Origin: JAUSPI01 sp964650385
GTDB taxonomy: Bacteria > Desulfobacterota > Syntrophia > Syntrophales > JADFWA01
DNA: 17,849 bases
Reading direction: 5' to 3'
NCBI GenBank assembly: GCA_964650385.1
Contig: CAZYTP010000055.1
Coordinates: forward strand, 1-17,849
Below are positions 5,654 to 13,919 of the stretch, in pieces (the stretch's first letter is position 1; every line of letters begins with the position of its first letter). Made by a program: the position numbers and the translations under genes. Below the pieces are notes generated by a model that saw only the letters and a list, made by a program, of their open reading frames with translations, was not told the origin of the DNA and did no database searches.

Positions 5654-7549
5654 CTGGATAAATTATCATCAAGTTTTAACATATTAAAGAAGAGTTTTCC
5701 TGACTATGAGGACCGTCCGGAGCAGCGCGAGATGGCAGGCGAAGTCCTGCGTTGCCTCAAGAAGAAAAAGAATCTACTCATTGAGGCGGGGACAGGTGTC
5801 GGCAAATCGTTTGCCTATCTTATCCCGGCGGTGCTTTCGCAAGAAAAAACAGTAGTATCCACTTCATCGCTGGCCCTTCAGGATCAGCTTGTAAAGAAGG
5901 ATCTTGTTTTTCTTAAGAAGGCTCTTCCTCAGAAGTTTTCTTTCGGGATACTCAAGGGAAAGAATAACTATCTCTGCCTGAAACGGGAAAAAGAATATGC
6001 GGGGGCGGGCGGGGCATATGAAAAGTTTCTCAAATGGCTGGCAAAGACCGGGACAGGCGAAAAAACCGAGCTTTCATTCATTCCTAAATTCTGGCCTGAG
6101 GTCTGCGGAGATTCACAGGATTGTAACGGCAGAATGTGCCCCTTCTACAACACGTGTTTTTATTACCGGCATTATCGAAAACTCCACAATAAGGATATAC
6201 TGGTAGTCAATCATCACCTCCTCATCTATGACCTACTTTCGGATTTCAATGTCCTTCCCTTTCACAAGCAGTTAATTATTGATGAGGCCTCCGATATTGA
6301 GGATGTTATCTCCAGTGTCTTAGGCAGCAGCCTGACTTATTCAAGGACTATGTGGCTGCTTTACAGGCTGAAAGGATTGAAGATAATCGTTGATCACCTT
6401 TTTGCCGAGGTGGAATCATTCTTTAAAAAGGCAGATGTACCATCGCAGCCGGTCTTTCCAATTCCCGATCCCGTCATAGAAAGGCTGAAGAGCTTGAGAA
6501 AGAAACTGGCGCTGGAGAAAACTCTTTCAACGCTGGAAAAGCAGAGGAAATCGGTGGCTGATGATGAGTTCAAAGACAAAATAGAAACAGCCATAGATTA
6601 TGTAAAGTCATTTACCGCGGATATAGATGACTTTATAGGACAAGATGATGCAGACAGGGTTTATTATGTAGCGGGAAATGGCGATGCCCTGGAGTTTAAA
6701 AGCAACCTTGTGGAATCCCGGAGTGCCTTCAGAGTACTGATAGACATTTATGACAGCACGATTATGACATCGGCTACTTTGACATCAGCGGGAAAGTTTG
6801 CTTTTTTAAAGAAGAGGCTGGACATCGAAGATTTTGAAGAAAAGATTGTCGGCTCGCCATTTGATTACAGAAGGCAGTCTCTCCTCTATATTGACAAAGA
6901 CCTGCCGGGACCGGATAGAGGAAATGATGAGATATTTCAGCAGGAGAGCCTCGAGGTAATAGAGGGTCTTGTCGATGCATCCCGTGGCAGGGCATTGGTG
7001 TTATTTACATCTTACAAACATCTTAATTTTGTTGCAAAAAGTACCAGGATATTCCACCCCTTCAAATCCCAGGGGGATATGCCCCCCGCAAAACTTATTA
7101 AGTGGTTTAAAAATACTCCTAATTCAGTACTCCTGGCAACGGCTACTTTCTGGCAGGGGGTTGATATAAAGGGGGACGATTTGAGTCTTGTGATTATTGC
7201 GAAGCTTCCCTTCAGCTCACCGGGAGATCCGGTATATCAGGAAAGATGCAGGAGACTGGGAAACAGATGGTTTAACGACCTTGCCCTCCCGTCTGCTATT
7301 CTGTCATTAAGGCAGGGTTTTGGACGGCTCATCAGAGGGCGTAACGAATATGGCGTGGTTGCCATGCTTGATACACGGCTCGTTACTCGTTCATACGGCA
7401 GGACTATCGTCTCCTCATTGCCGGAGATAAATATCGTCCACAGTGTTGAAGATGTGAAAACTTTTTTTGACTCCATTCCCACAACAAAGGCACAGACTGC
7501 CAAACAGAAAATAGATTCCGCAGATGTCAAAGGCGTTGGCATTAATTAA
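5654..7549 (+). CDS. dinG: DinG/XPD-family ATP-dependent DNA helicase with Fe-S cluster
   Basis: A superfamily 2, 5'-3' helicase of the DinG/YoaA group. Numbering from ATG 5732: Walker A AGTGVGKS 19-26; iron-sulfur cysteines at YLCLKRE, then C-x4-C-x5-C in DCNGRMCPFYNTC; VNHHLL; motif II IIDEAS (DEAH in many relatives); then ATATFWQGVD, IAKLPFSSPGDPV and motif VI QGFGRLIRG. The first ATG (5732) starts inside the conserved element FPDYEDRPEQREMA, which is open upstream to a TAA at about 5633. The only start-like codon in between is CTG 5654 with AAAGGCGGG before it, giving 631 residues beginning xDKLSSSFNILKKSF. I therefore place the start at 5654; standard annotation would choose 5732 (605 residues). 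The nearby 267-bp repeat may have replaced the original start region. Family is certain, 5' end is not. Confidence 0.87.
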   Translation: MDKLSSSFNILKKSFPDYEDRPEQREMAGEVLRCLKKKKNLLIEAGTGVGKSFAYLIPAVLSQEKTVVSTSSLALQDQLVKKDLVFLKKALPQKFSFGILKGKNNYLCLKREKEYAGAGGAYEKFLKWLAKTGTGEKTELSFIPKFWPEVCGDSQDCNGRMCPFYNTCFYYRHYRKLHNKDILVVNHHLLIYDLLSDFNVLPFHKQLIIDEASDIEDVISSVLGSSLTYSRTMWLLYRLKGLKIIVDHLFAEVESFFKKADVPSQPVFPIPDPVIERLKSLRKKLALEKTLSTLEKQRKSVADDEFKDKIETAIDYVKSFTADIDDFIGQDDADRVYYVAGNGDALEFKSNLVESRSAFRVLIDIYDSTIMTSATLTSAGKFAFLKKRLDIEDFEEKIVGSPFDYRRQSLLYIDKDLPGPDRGNDEIFQQESLEVIEGLVDASRGRALVLFTSYKHLNFVAKSTRIFHPFKSQGDMPPAKLIKWFKNTPNSVLLATATFWQGVDIKGDDLSLVIIAKLPFSSPGDPVYQERCRRLGNRWFNDLALPSAILSLRQGFGRLIRGRNEYGVVAMLDTRLVTRSYGRTIVSSLPEINIVHSVEDVKTFFDSIPTTKAQTAKQKIDSADVKGVGIN

Positions 7550-7674
7550 AACCTTTACCGGAACGTATTTTCGCAATATTTTTCTTGCCAAAACCGTATA
7601 AAACTCGTAATAATATTAAGATTGAGAGTGTAGTCATCAAATCTTTTACCTGTCAATAAAGGGGGAACGGCATC

Positions 7675-8271
7675 ATGAAAAGTTTTTCATACATCGGTTT
7701 TATAACCCTGCTTGCAATTTCTTTGTCCGTAGGATGCGCAACCACTCAGGAAATCAAAGGCTCAATAACCTCAAAGGTGAGCTCAATCACGTCTGACGTG
7801 GACCAGAATCTATTTGCCAAGGTTCCTGAAGATAAAAAAGCGGAGGTCAAAAAGGCCGAGTTTGACCTTAAGGTTTCAGAAGAAAAAGTTAAACTCGCCG
7901 AACTTAAAAAGGAACTCTCTTCAACTCAGGAAAAATATGCAGGATATGAACAGGATCAGGCCCAAAAGTACCGCCAAGAGGCCGCGATTGCCTTGGATAT
8001 AGCAAAGACGGAGGCAATAGACGAGTCGGGTTTGGGTAAAAAGGATGATAACATTAAGGCCATAGCAGATCTAAAGTCTAAAAAACTCAGAATGAAAGCC
8101 GACAGGGTCAACGTCGAGGGAAAGCTTTCCACCACCAAACTGCGGATCAGCAGCCTGACCGAACAAATAAAGGCGCAGGAAGAAAAGATCAAAGGTATGG
8201 AGTCACCTGAAAAGAAAGCTGAAGAAAAACCTGTGACCACAACCATAGACGAAAAGGAACAACAAAAGTAA
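7675..8271 (+). CDS. coiled-coil lipoprotein, unknown function
   Basis: The 198-residue precursor has a lipoprotein signal peptide: MKSF, a hydrophobic run, then the lipobox LSVGC with the lipidated cysteine at 21. The mature part is highly charged and helical, with long stretches of K/E/A/L heptads (about 55-95 and 135-175), so it should form an extended coiled coil anchored to a membrane facing the periplasm. The start ATG follows AAAGGGGGAACGGC, a strong ribosome site. It ends two bases before the recX TTG start, which implies co-transcription with recX and alaS. Its role is unknown; envelope spacing or tethering, as in Lpp-like proteins, is only a structural analogy. Confidence 0.75.
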   Translation: MKSFSYIGFITLLAISLSVGCATTQEIKGSITSKVSSITSDVDQNLFAKVPEDKKAEVKKAEFDLKVSEEKVKLAELKKELSSTQEKYAGYEQDQAQKYRQEAAIALDIAKTEAIDESGLGKKDDNIKAIADLKSKKLRMKADRVNVEGKLSTTKLRISSLTEQIKAQEEKIKGMESPEKKAEEKPVTTTIDEKEQQK

Positions 8272-8273
8272 AA

Positions 8274-8786
8274 TTGCACAGCTCGGCAATAGGTGGGGAA
8301 GACCCCACGTTCGAAAAAGCAAAGCAGAAGGCCTTCCGCCTCCTTTCCGTTAGGGGAAGGAGTACAAAGGAGATACGGTCAAAACTCAAAGAAAGGGGTT
8401 TTGAAGAATCCATTGTAGAAAAGGTCATCGTCAGGCTTCTTGAACTCAACTATTTAGACGATAAATCTTTCGCGGAACAATGGGCCCTCAATCTGGCTGT
8501 AAACAGGCTCTACGGAAACAGAAGGATTGAAATGAGCCTTCTGGAAAAGGGGATTGGAAGGAAGCTGATTGAACTATCTATCGCGCTTGTTCGTGAAGAA
8601 AGAAGCGAAAAAGAGGCGATAAACATACTTATAGAGAAAAAGGTGAAAGACAAAAAGGTTTCCGAACTCGACGAAAAAGAAAAACGGAGACTGGCTCAAA
8701 ACCTTATGGGAAGAGGGTTCCAGGCAGGATTGATTTTTGAGGCGTTAGGAAGAACAGAGGAGGAATTTATAAATGACGGGAAGTGA
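8274..8786 (+). CDS. recX: RecX, regulator of RecA
   Basis: The 170-residue protein matches RecX in length and pattern: three-helix repeats with RLLSVRGRSTKEIRSKL, then ERGFEESIVEKVI, then LNYLDDKSFAEQWALN, followed by a lysine-rich middle and a C-terminal MGRGFQAGLIFEAL. RecX binds and modulates RecA filaments. The start is TTG at 8274; no ATG or GTG is available before the conserved part, and a ribosome site is poor, so translation may depend on coupling to the lipoprotein gene two bases upstream. Its 3' end overlaps alaS by 14 bases. recX next to alaS is a frequent arrangement across Proteobacteria, supporting the call. Confidence 0.85.
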   Translation: MHSSAIGGEDPTFEKAKQKAFRLLSVRGRSTKEIRSKLKERGFEESIVEKVIVRLLELNYLDDKSFAEQWALNLAVNRLYGNRRIEMSLLEKGIGRKLIELSIALVREERSEKEAINILIEKKVKDKKVSELDEKEKRRLAQNLMGRGFQAGLIFEALGRTEEEFINDGK

Positions 8787-11403
8787 AATCAGGGAAAAGT
8801 TCTTAAAATACTTCGAGGAAAGGGGACATACAGTGGTGGCAAGCTCATCCCTTGTCCCGAAAGAGGACCCGACTCTCCTGTTTACCAATTCAGGCATGGT
8901 TCAGTTTAAATACTGCTTCCTGGGAGAGGAAGACCGGGGCTACACAAGGGCCGCTTCCTCCCAGAAATGTGTCAGGGCGGGAGGCAAACATAACGATCTG
9001 GAAAATGTGGGCTATACTGCCCGTCATCACACCTTTTTTGAGATGCTGGGAAACTTTTCCTTCGGCGATTATTTTAAAGATGAAGCCATTACATGGGGAT
9101 GGGAATTCCTCACAGAGACAATGGGAATCCCAAAAGAAAAACTATGGATATCAATTTACGAAGATGATGATGAAGCCTTCGAGATATGGAACAAAAAGAT
9201 GGGAATACCTGCGGAAAGAATTGTCCGCATGGGAGAGAAAGACAACTTCTGGATGATGGGCGAAACCGGCCCCTGCGGTCCCTGCTCCGAGATCATGTAT
9301 GACCAGGGTGAAGGAGTGGGTTGCGGGCGGCCTGAGTGCAACATAGAATGTGAATGCGACCGCTATCTTGAAATCTGGAATCTTGTCTTTACCCAGTTCG
9401 ACAGGGACGAATCAGGTAACCTGAATCCGCTACCAAACCCGAATATTGATACGGGAATGGGCCTGGAGCGCTTAGCGACGGTGATGCAGGGAGTGAGCAG
9501 TAACTACGATTCTGATTTTTTCACAGAAATCATCGGTTCTATCGAGAAAATCAGCGGGAAGAAGTACAAGGAAAATGAGGATCATGACACGTCCATCCGG
9601 GTAATAGCCGACCACAGCCGGGCAATCACTTTTCTGATGGGTGACGGCGTTCTCCCAAGTAATGAGGGGAGGGGCTATGTCCTGAGGAGGATATTGAGAA
9701 GGGCTGCACGCCATGGAAAACTGCTCAACATAAGCAAACCTTTTCTGCACGAGGTGGTACCGGTAGTCATTAATGTCATGAAAGAAGCCTATCCTGACCT
9801 TGTTGATAAAGAATCATTTATCAGGAAAGTTGTCATAAACGAGGAAGAACGTTTTATAGAGACTCTCGATACCGGTCTGAAGATATTGAATGAAGAAGTA
9901 AAATCACTCAAAACTGCCGGTAAAAATATTGTCCCCGGTGACGTTGTCTTCAAACTCTATGACACCTTCGGGTTTCCGGTCGATCTGACGGAAGACATCA
10001 TCAGAAAGGACAATTTCTCACTGGATATGGAAGGGTTCGAAAAGGCTATGGAGGCCCAAAGGGAGCTGGCCAGGGAATCGTGGAAGGGAAGTGGTGGAGA
10101 AGCCGTATTAGAAATTTACAAAAAACTGTCCATGCAGGGCATCACCACTGAATTCACAGGATATGAGGGAACAACGGAAACAAGTTCCCGTATCTCTGCT
10201 ATCCTTAAAAATGATGAAGAGGTCGACTATTTAGAGGAAGGGGGAAACGCTGAAATCTTCGTTGAGCAAACCCCGTTTTATGGAGAAACTGGAGGACAGG
10301 TCGGGGATACCGGAATCATCGAAGGAGAAGGTTTTCTCTTTGAAGTCTGGGACACACAAAGGCCTCTTGATGATCTCTTTACACATATTGGAAAGCTTAA
10401 AAAAGGACAGATTAAGGTCGGGGATGCCGTAGATCTTAAAGTAGATAGTGAAGAAAGAAGGGCAATAGAGGCACACCATTCCGGCACACACGTCCTGCAG
10501 GCAGCTTTAAAAGAAGTTCTCGGGGACCATGTCAAACAGTCAGGGTCTCTTGTAACGCCGGAGAGGTTCCGGTTTGACTTTTCTCACTTTTCCAAAATCG
10601 ACGATGAAGAGATGGAAAGGGTAGAAACCATAGCCAATAAATATATCAGAGAAAACGCCTCGGTCACCACCAAGGTGCTGCCAAGAGATGAGGCGATGAA
10701 AACGGGTGCAACGGCCGTCTTTGACGAAAAATACGGTGAGAATGTAAGGCTTGTTAAAATGGGCGATTTCAGCATGGAGCTGTGCGGTGGAACGCATGTC
10801 ACCAAAACCGGTGATATCGGGCTCCTCAAGGTTATCCATGAATCGGCAGTAGCGGCCGGTATAAGGAGAATCGAGGCGGTAACGGGGGGGGAATCTCTGA
10901 AATACCTGAGAGAAACCGAGAAAGAGTTGAAAAAATCAGCCTCTCTTTTAAAAGCCAATCCCATGGAACTCGCTGAAAGGGTCGAGAAGCTCCAGAAACA
11001 CCAGAAAGATCTTGAAAGGGAAATTGATTTACTAAAAGGTAAATTGGCAGCCAGGGGTTCGTCCGACCTTCTCAGTCAGGCCGAGGAAATAAAGGGAATC
11101 AAAGTACTTACAACCATGGTTGATGCGCCGGATGTGAAAACCCTGCGGGATTTCGGGGATAAGCTGAGAGACAAAATCCAATCAGGAGTAATACTGATCG
11201 GCAGTAAAGCAGATGGTAAGGCAATGTTGCTCTGTATGGTCACAAAAGACCTTACCGACAAATATAACGCCGGTAAAATCGTAAAAGAGATTGCACCGAT
11301 TGTGGGAGGAACCGGCGGTGGACGCCCTGATATGGCCCAGGCAGGAGGATCAAACCCTGAGAATTTAGGACAGGCTTTGAACAGGCTGAAGGAAATTCTA
11401 TAA
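8773..11403 (+). CDS. alaS: alanyl-tRNA synthetase
   Basis: The 876-residue enzyme charges tRNA-Ala with alanine in the cytoplasm. The N-terminal class II catalytic core starts EIREKFLKYFEERGHTVV with SSSLVPKEDPTLLFTNSGMV, and contains GPCGPCSEI near residue 165. The editing domain carries the zinc-binding HHSGTH (568-573) and CGGTH (671-675). A coiled segment (about 710-760) leads to the C-terminal C-Ala domain ending GGGRPDMAQAGG. Full length for the family. The start ATG lies within the end of recX, with AGAGGAGG about ten bases before it. A palindromic repeat element beginning about 18 bases past the stop may end transcription. Confidence 0.98.
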   Translation: MTGSEIREKFLKYFEERGHTVVASSSLVPKEDPTLLFTNSGMVQFKYCFLGEEDRGYTRAASSQKCVRAGGKHNDLENVGYTARHHTFFEMLGNFSFGDYFKDEAITWGWEFLTETMGIPKEKLWISIYEDDDEAFEIWNKKMGIPAERIVRMGEKDNFWMMGETGPCGPCSEIMYDQGEGVGCGRPECNIECECDRYLEIWNLVFTQFDRDESGNLNPLPNPNIDTGMGLERLATVMQGVSSNYDSDFFTEIIGSIEKISGKKYKENEDHDTSIRVIADHSRAITFLMGDGVLPSNEGRGYVLRRILRRAARHGKLLNISKPFLHEVVPVVINVMKEAYPDLVDKESFIRKVVINEEERFIETLDTGLKILNEEVKSLKTAGKNIVPGDVVFKLYDTFGFPVDLTEDIIRKDNFSLDMEGFEKAMEAQRELARESWKGSGGEAVLEIYKKLSMQGITTEFTGYEGTTETSSRISAILKNDEEVDYLEEGGNAEIFVEQTPFYGETGGQVGDTGIIEGEGFLFEVWDTQRPLDDLFTHIGKLKKGQIKVGDAVDLKVDSEERRAIEAHHSGTHVLQAALKEVLGDHVKQSGSLVTPERFRFDFSHFSKIDDEEMERVETIANKYIRENASVTTKVLPRDEAMKTGATAVFDEKYGENVRLVKMGDFSMELCGGTHVTKTGDIGLLKVIHESAVAAGIRRIEAVTGGESLKYLRETEKELKKSASLLKANPMELAERVEKLQKHQKDLEREIDLLKGKLAARGSSDLLSQAEEIKGIKVLTTMVDAPDVKTLRDFGDKLRDKIQSGVILIGSKADGKAMLLCMVTKDLTDKYNAGKIVKEIAPIVGGTGGGRPDMAQAGGSNPENLGQALNRLKEIL

Positions 11404-11420
11404 GTTTTCAGAGATTAAAT

Positions 11421-11550
11421 TTGATGCTTTCGTAAAAAGTCGAATTTCTACCCTTTTGTCATTCCCGCGAAAGCGGGAATCCAGTAAATTCGATCTGTCA
11501 TAGATTCCCGCTTTCGCGGGAGTGACGTACAAAATGACTTTTTACGAAAC
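11421..11550. repeat. dispersed palindromic element (MITE-like) between alaS and murI
   Basis: Outer inverted ends TTTCGTAAAAAGTC (11428-11441) and its exact complement (11536-11549) enclose two inner hairpins: ATTCCCGC-GAAA-GCGGGAAT (11461-11480) and an ATTCCCGC/GCGGGAGT hairpin around 11503-11522. The inner hairpins are themselves inverted copies of each other (23 of 24 bases), so the whole can fold into a cross. A relative begins at 17771. No coding capacity. It probably also terminates alaS transcripts. Confidence 0.8.
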
Positions 11551-11633
11551 TGTTAAATTTTACATTAGCTAAAACCCCATTACCTGTTTTTTAAAAGGGG
11601 AACCCAAGCAGGATTTTTTAAAAGTGGTATTTC

Positions 11634-12452
11634 ATGATAGGTATTTTTGACTCCGGTTTCGGCGGTTTGACGGTACTTAAAAGTATCGTGCAGGAACTTC
11701 CCGAATATGATTATCTGTATTTAGGTGACAATGCAAGAGTACCTTATGGAGGCCGTTCCGAGAAGATAATATATAAGTTTACAAGGCAGGCGGTCGCCTT
11801 CCTTTTCAAGCAGGGATGCCCTCTGATTATTATCGCCTGCAATACTTCATCTGCCAAGGCACTGCGGAGAATTCAACAGGAATACCTGCCTGAAACATAT
11901 CCGGAAAGAAGAGTCCTCGGGGTCGTCCGGCCGAGTGCTGAAGAAATCGTAACAATAACCTCAACCAACAAGGTGGGGTTACTGGCAACTGAGAGGGTCG
12001 TCTCATCAAGGGCTTACATTAAAGAAATCAAAAAGTTAAATCCGTCAATTGAAATATTTCAGCAGGCCTGTCCTCTTCTGGTACCGATCGTGGAAGCAGG
12101 GGAACGCGACTGGGAGGGAACTGATCTGATTGTTAAAAAGTATCTGAGGGGGCTATTTAATCAGAATGGCGACATCGACACCCTCCTCCTTGCCTGTACC
12201 CATTATCCGATACTTTATCCAATTTTTGAAAGGAATATTCCATCAAACGTAAAGATCCTCGAACAGGGTCCCCTTGTGGCAAAAAGCCTTAAAGACTATT
12301 TTCTGAGACATCCCGAGATCGTGAAGAAGCTCACCACGGAAGCAACACAAACCCTGCTTACAACCGATCTTTCCGAAAGGTTTGACCGTATAGGTCGTGT
12401 CTTTTACGGAGAACCGATACACTCGAGACTTGTCTCCTTAGAGCTTGACTGA
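11634..12452 (+). CDS. murI: glutamate racemase
   Basis: The 272-residue cytoplasmic enzyme interconverts L- and D-glutamate, supplying D-glutamate for peptidoglycan. The signature N-terminus IGIFDSGFGGLTVL, substrate loop GDNARVPYGGRS, and both catalytic cysteines are present: C69 in ACNTSS and C188 in ACTHYP. The length fits the family. The ribosome site before ATG 11634 is weak (AAAGTGG). It is separated from alaS by a palindromic repeat element and from moaC by 68 bases without an obvious terminator, so it likely has its own promoter, which I could not place. Two 15-base near-copies (TTTTTTAAAAG followed by GG) occur just upstream at 11586-11600 and 11613-11627. Confidence 0.96.
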   Translation: MIGIFDSGFGGLTVLKSIVQELPEYDYLYLGDNARVPYGGRSEKIIYKFTRQAVAFLFKQGCPLIIIACNTSSAKALRRIQQEYLPETYPERRVLGVVRPSAEEIVTITSTNKVGLLATERVVSSRAYIKEIKKLNPSIEIFQQACPLLVPIVEAGERDWEGTDLIVKKYLRGLFNQNGDIDTLLLACTHYPILYPIFERNIPSNVKILEQGPLVAKSLKDYFLRHPEIVKKLTTEATQTLLTTDLSERFDRIGRVFYGEPIHSRLVSLELD

Positions 12453-12520
12453 AAAAAATTATTGTGTTATTTCACAGACGCTTTTGAACCACCCTTAAAA
12501 TAACCAAAAGGATCATTCTT

Positions 12521-13000
12521 ATGATAAATTTCACCCATCTTGACGAAAAAGGCAGAGCTAAGATGGTCGATGTTACCGCCAAGGAATCGACTGTGCGGGA
12601 GGCAGTAGCCCAGGGAAAAGTATTGATGAACCTGAATACTGTAACAGCTATTGAACAGGGGGAGATGCCGAAGGGTGACGTGTTCGGTGTTGCAAGGATC
12701 GCGGGAATAATGGCCGCCAAAAAGACAAGTGATATTATTCCCATGTGTCACCCCCTCGAACTAACGGGAATAAATATTGACTTTTCAAGTAATATTGAAA
12801 AAGGCGAGATAACCATAAAGGCAAATGTTAAGACTGTGGGAAAGACAGGTGTGGAGATGGAGGCCATGACGGCCGTGAGTGCGGCAGCCCTGGCAATTTA
12901 CGATATGTGCAAATCCGCGGACCGTGGGATAATACTGTCTGATATAAAATTAATAACAAAGAGTGGCGGTAAGAGCGGAACCTTTGTAAGAAAAGAGTAA
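12521..13000 (+). CDS. moaC: cyclic pyranopterin monophosphate synthase (MoaC)
   Basis: The 159-residue protein performs the second step of molybdenum cofactor synthesis, turning the MoaA product into cyclic pyranopterin monophosphate. Family hallmarks are VDVTAKESTVREAVAQG near residues 17-32, MCHPLELTGI at 75-84, GVEMEAMTAVS at 110-120 and the DMCK segment at 128-131, which holds the Asp and Lys known to be catalytic in the E. coli enzyme. AAAGGA lies about ten bases before the ATG. No other moa/moe gene is in the window, so it acts with genes elsewhere, consistent with an anaerobe using molybdo- or tungsto-enzymes. Confidence 0.97.
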   Translation: MINFTHLDEKGRAKMVDVTAKESTVREAVAQGKVLMNLNTVTAIEQGEMPKGDVFGVARIAGIMAAKKTSDIIPMCHPLELTGINIDFSSNIEKGEITIKANVKTVGKTGVEMEAMTAVSAAALAIYDMCKSADRGIILSDIKLITKSGGKSGTFVRKE

Positions 13001-13017
13001 TGGGCATAGGCTAAAAT

Positions 13018-13539
13018 ATGGCAACCAGTATATACAAAATCGGGATAGGATTATTAATTCCCCTCGCTATAGATGTATTTTTCCTCTTTATACTCCTTTC
13101 GATTTCCCTGTTCGTCAGTGGTTCTCCTACAGAAAGAATTGTTCTGTTTATTATATTCATACCACTTCTATATATATTCCTTGAATCGATTTCTCGTAAC
13201 GTGATCATAGAAAACAACGGCATAGAAATAAAAAAACTGTTCAGGAAGAAAGTGCTCGACTGGGGAGATATTACCAGCGTCGGCACCGTTATTATGCAAA
13301 AAAGGGCATATCTTCTATTAACCACAACAAAGGGATTTCAAACGCTGTCCAATTCTTACGAAAATTTTACCGCTCTGGTTCAGAATATTGTTGATAATGT
13401 CGATAAAGACAAGGTAGAGGAAGAGGTTCAAACTCTGATTGAATATCCGATAAAAAAGATTTCGAATCTTATTGCAGCCTGGGTTCTAGTTATTATACTT
13501 TCAGGAACTATTTACATAAAGCTGACTCACCTCCAATAA
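13018..13539 (+). CDS. membrane protein with PH-like cytosolic middle, unknown function
   Basis: The 173-residue product has two hydrophobic helices near the N-terminus (about 8-33 and 40-57), a soluble middle (about 60-145) and a C-terminal membrane helix (about 150-168). The middle begins RNVIIENNGIEIKKLFRKKV, then LDWGDITSVGT, the strand pattern seen in bacterial PH-like (bPH/YcxB-like) domains attached to membrane helices. That assignment is from pattern, not a search. It starts 17 bases after moaC and could be its operon partner, though no strong ribosome site precedes the ATG. No catalytic motif is visible. Confidence 0.65.
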   Translation: MATSIYKIGIGLLIPLAIDVFFLFILLSISLFVSGSPTERIVLFIIFIPLLYIFLESISRNVIIENNGIEIKKLFRKKVLDWGDITSVGTVIMQKRAYLLLTTTKGFQTLSNSYENFTALVQNIVDNVDKDKVEEEVQTLIEYPIKKISNLIAAWVLVIILSGTIYIKLTHLQ

Positions 13540-13541
13540 AA

Positions 13542-13560
13542 GTGGTTACCTTGTAATCAC
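13542..13560. promoter_or_regulatory. palindrome upstream of the Fis-type gene (possible operator)
   Basis: GTGGTTAC and GTAATCAC form an eight-base inverted repeat with one mismatch around a three-base centre. It lies in the 23-base gap between the membrane-protein gene and the first ATG of the HTH gene. Position and symmetry suit an operator, perhaps autoregulatory, but nothing confirms it. Confidence 0.3.
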
Positions 13561-13607
13561 AGATGTCTGAATGCCAATTTATGATGAAGAAAGGAACGGT
13601 CTCTGTC

Positions 13608-13910
13608 ATGGATGTACAAAAATCTAATAGAATGGTTATGGATGGGGCAGCTCAAACATCATTATTTCCAGTTGTAGAAGATATCATCGAGGGAAAATTA
13701 GAAGCCATTGTCACACTGCTCTGTTCGACAGACAGAGAAAAGAGCAGATTATATGAGGAAATATTATCGATATTTGAAAGTAGCTTAATCAAGATTGCCT
13801 TAAAACGTTCTAATAATGTTAAGACTGCCGCCGCGGATTTTCTCGGGATAAATAGAAACACCCTCCATAAAAAGATGGGCAAACTCGGAATTAACCTTGA
13901 ACGAGAATGA
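13608..13910 (+). CDS. small Fis-type helix-turn-helix protein
   Basis: The 100-residue protein ends in a Fis-family DNA-binding helix-turn-helix: LIKIALKRSNNVKTAAADFL then GINRNTLHKKMGKLGI, the pattern shared by Fis and the C-termini of NtrC-type activators. The N-terminal part (SLFPVVEDIIEGKLEAIVTL) is helical and lacks an ATPase or receiver domain. I chose ATG 13608 because AAAGGA lies about 11 bases before it; an in-frame ATG at 13563 (115 residues) has no ribosome site. Stand-alone Fis-like proteins of this size are common in Desulfobacterota. It converges on uvrA with only nine bases between the stops. DNA-binding role is well supported; targets are unknown. Confidence 0.8.
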   Translation: MDVQKSNRMVMDGAAQTSLFPVVEDIIEGKLEAIVTLLCSTDREKSRLYEEILSIFESSLIKIALKRSNNVKTAAADFLGINRNTLHKKMGKLGINLERE

Positions 13911-13919
13911 AGTAAGCGC

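Noticed and set aside
7580..7620. Sigma-70-like promoter before the lipoprotein gene (TTGCCA, then TAATAT)
   Set aside because: The spacing and the -10 match are poor, and a random match in AT-rich sequence is likely.
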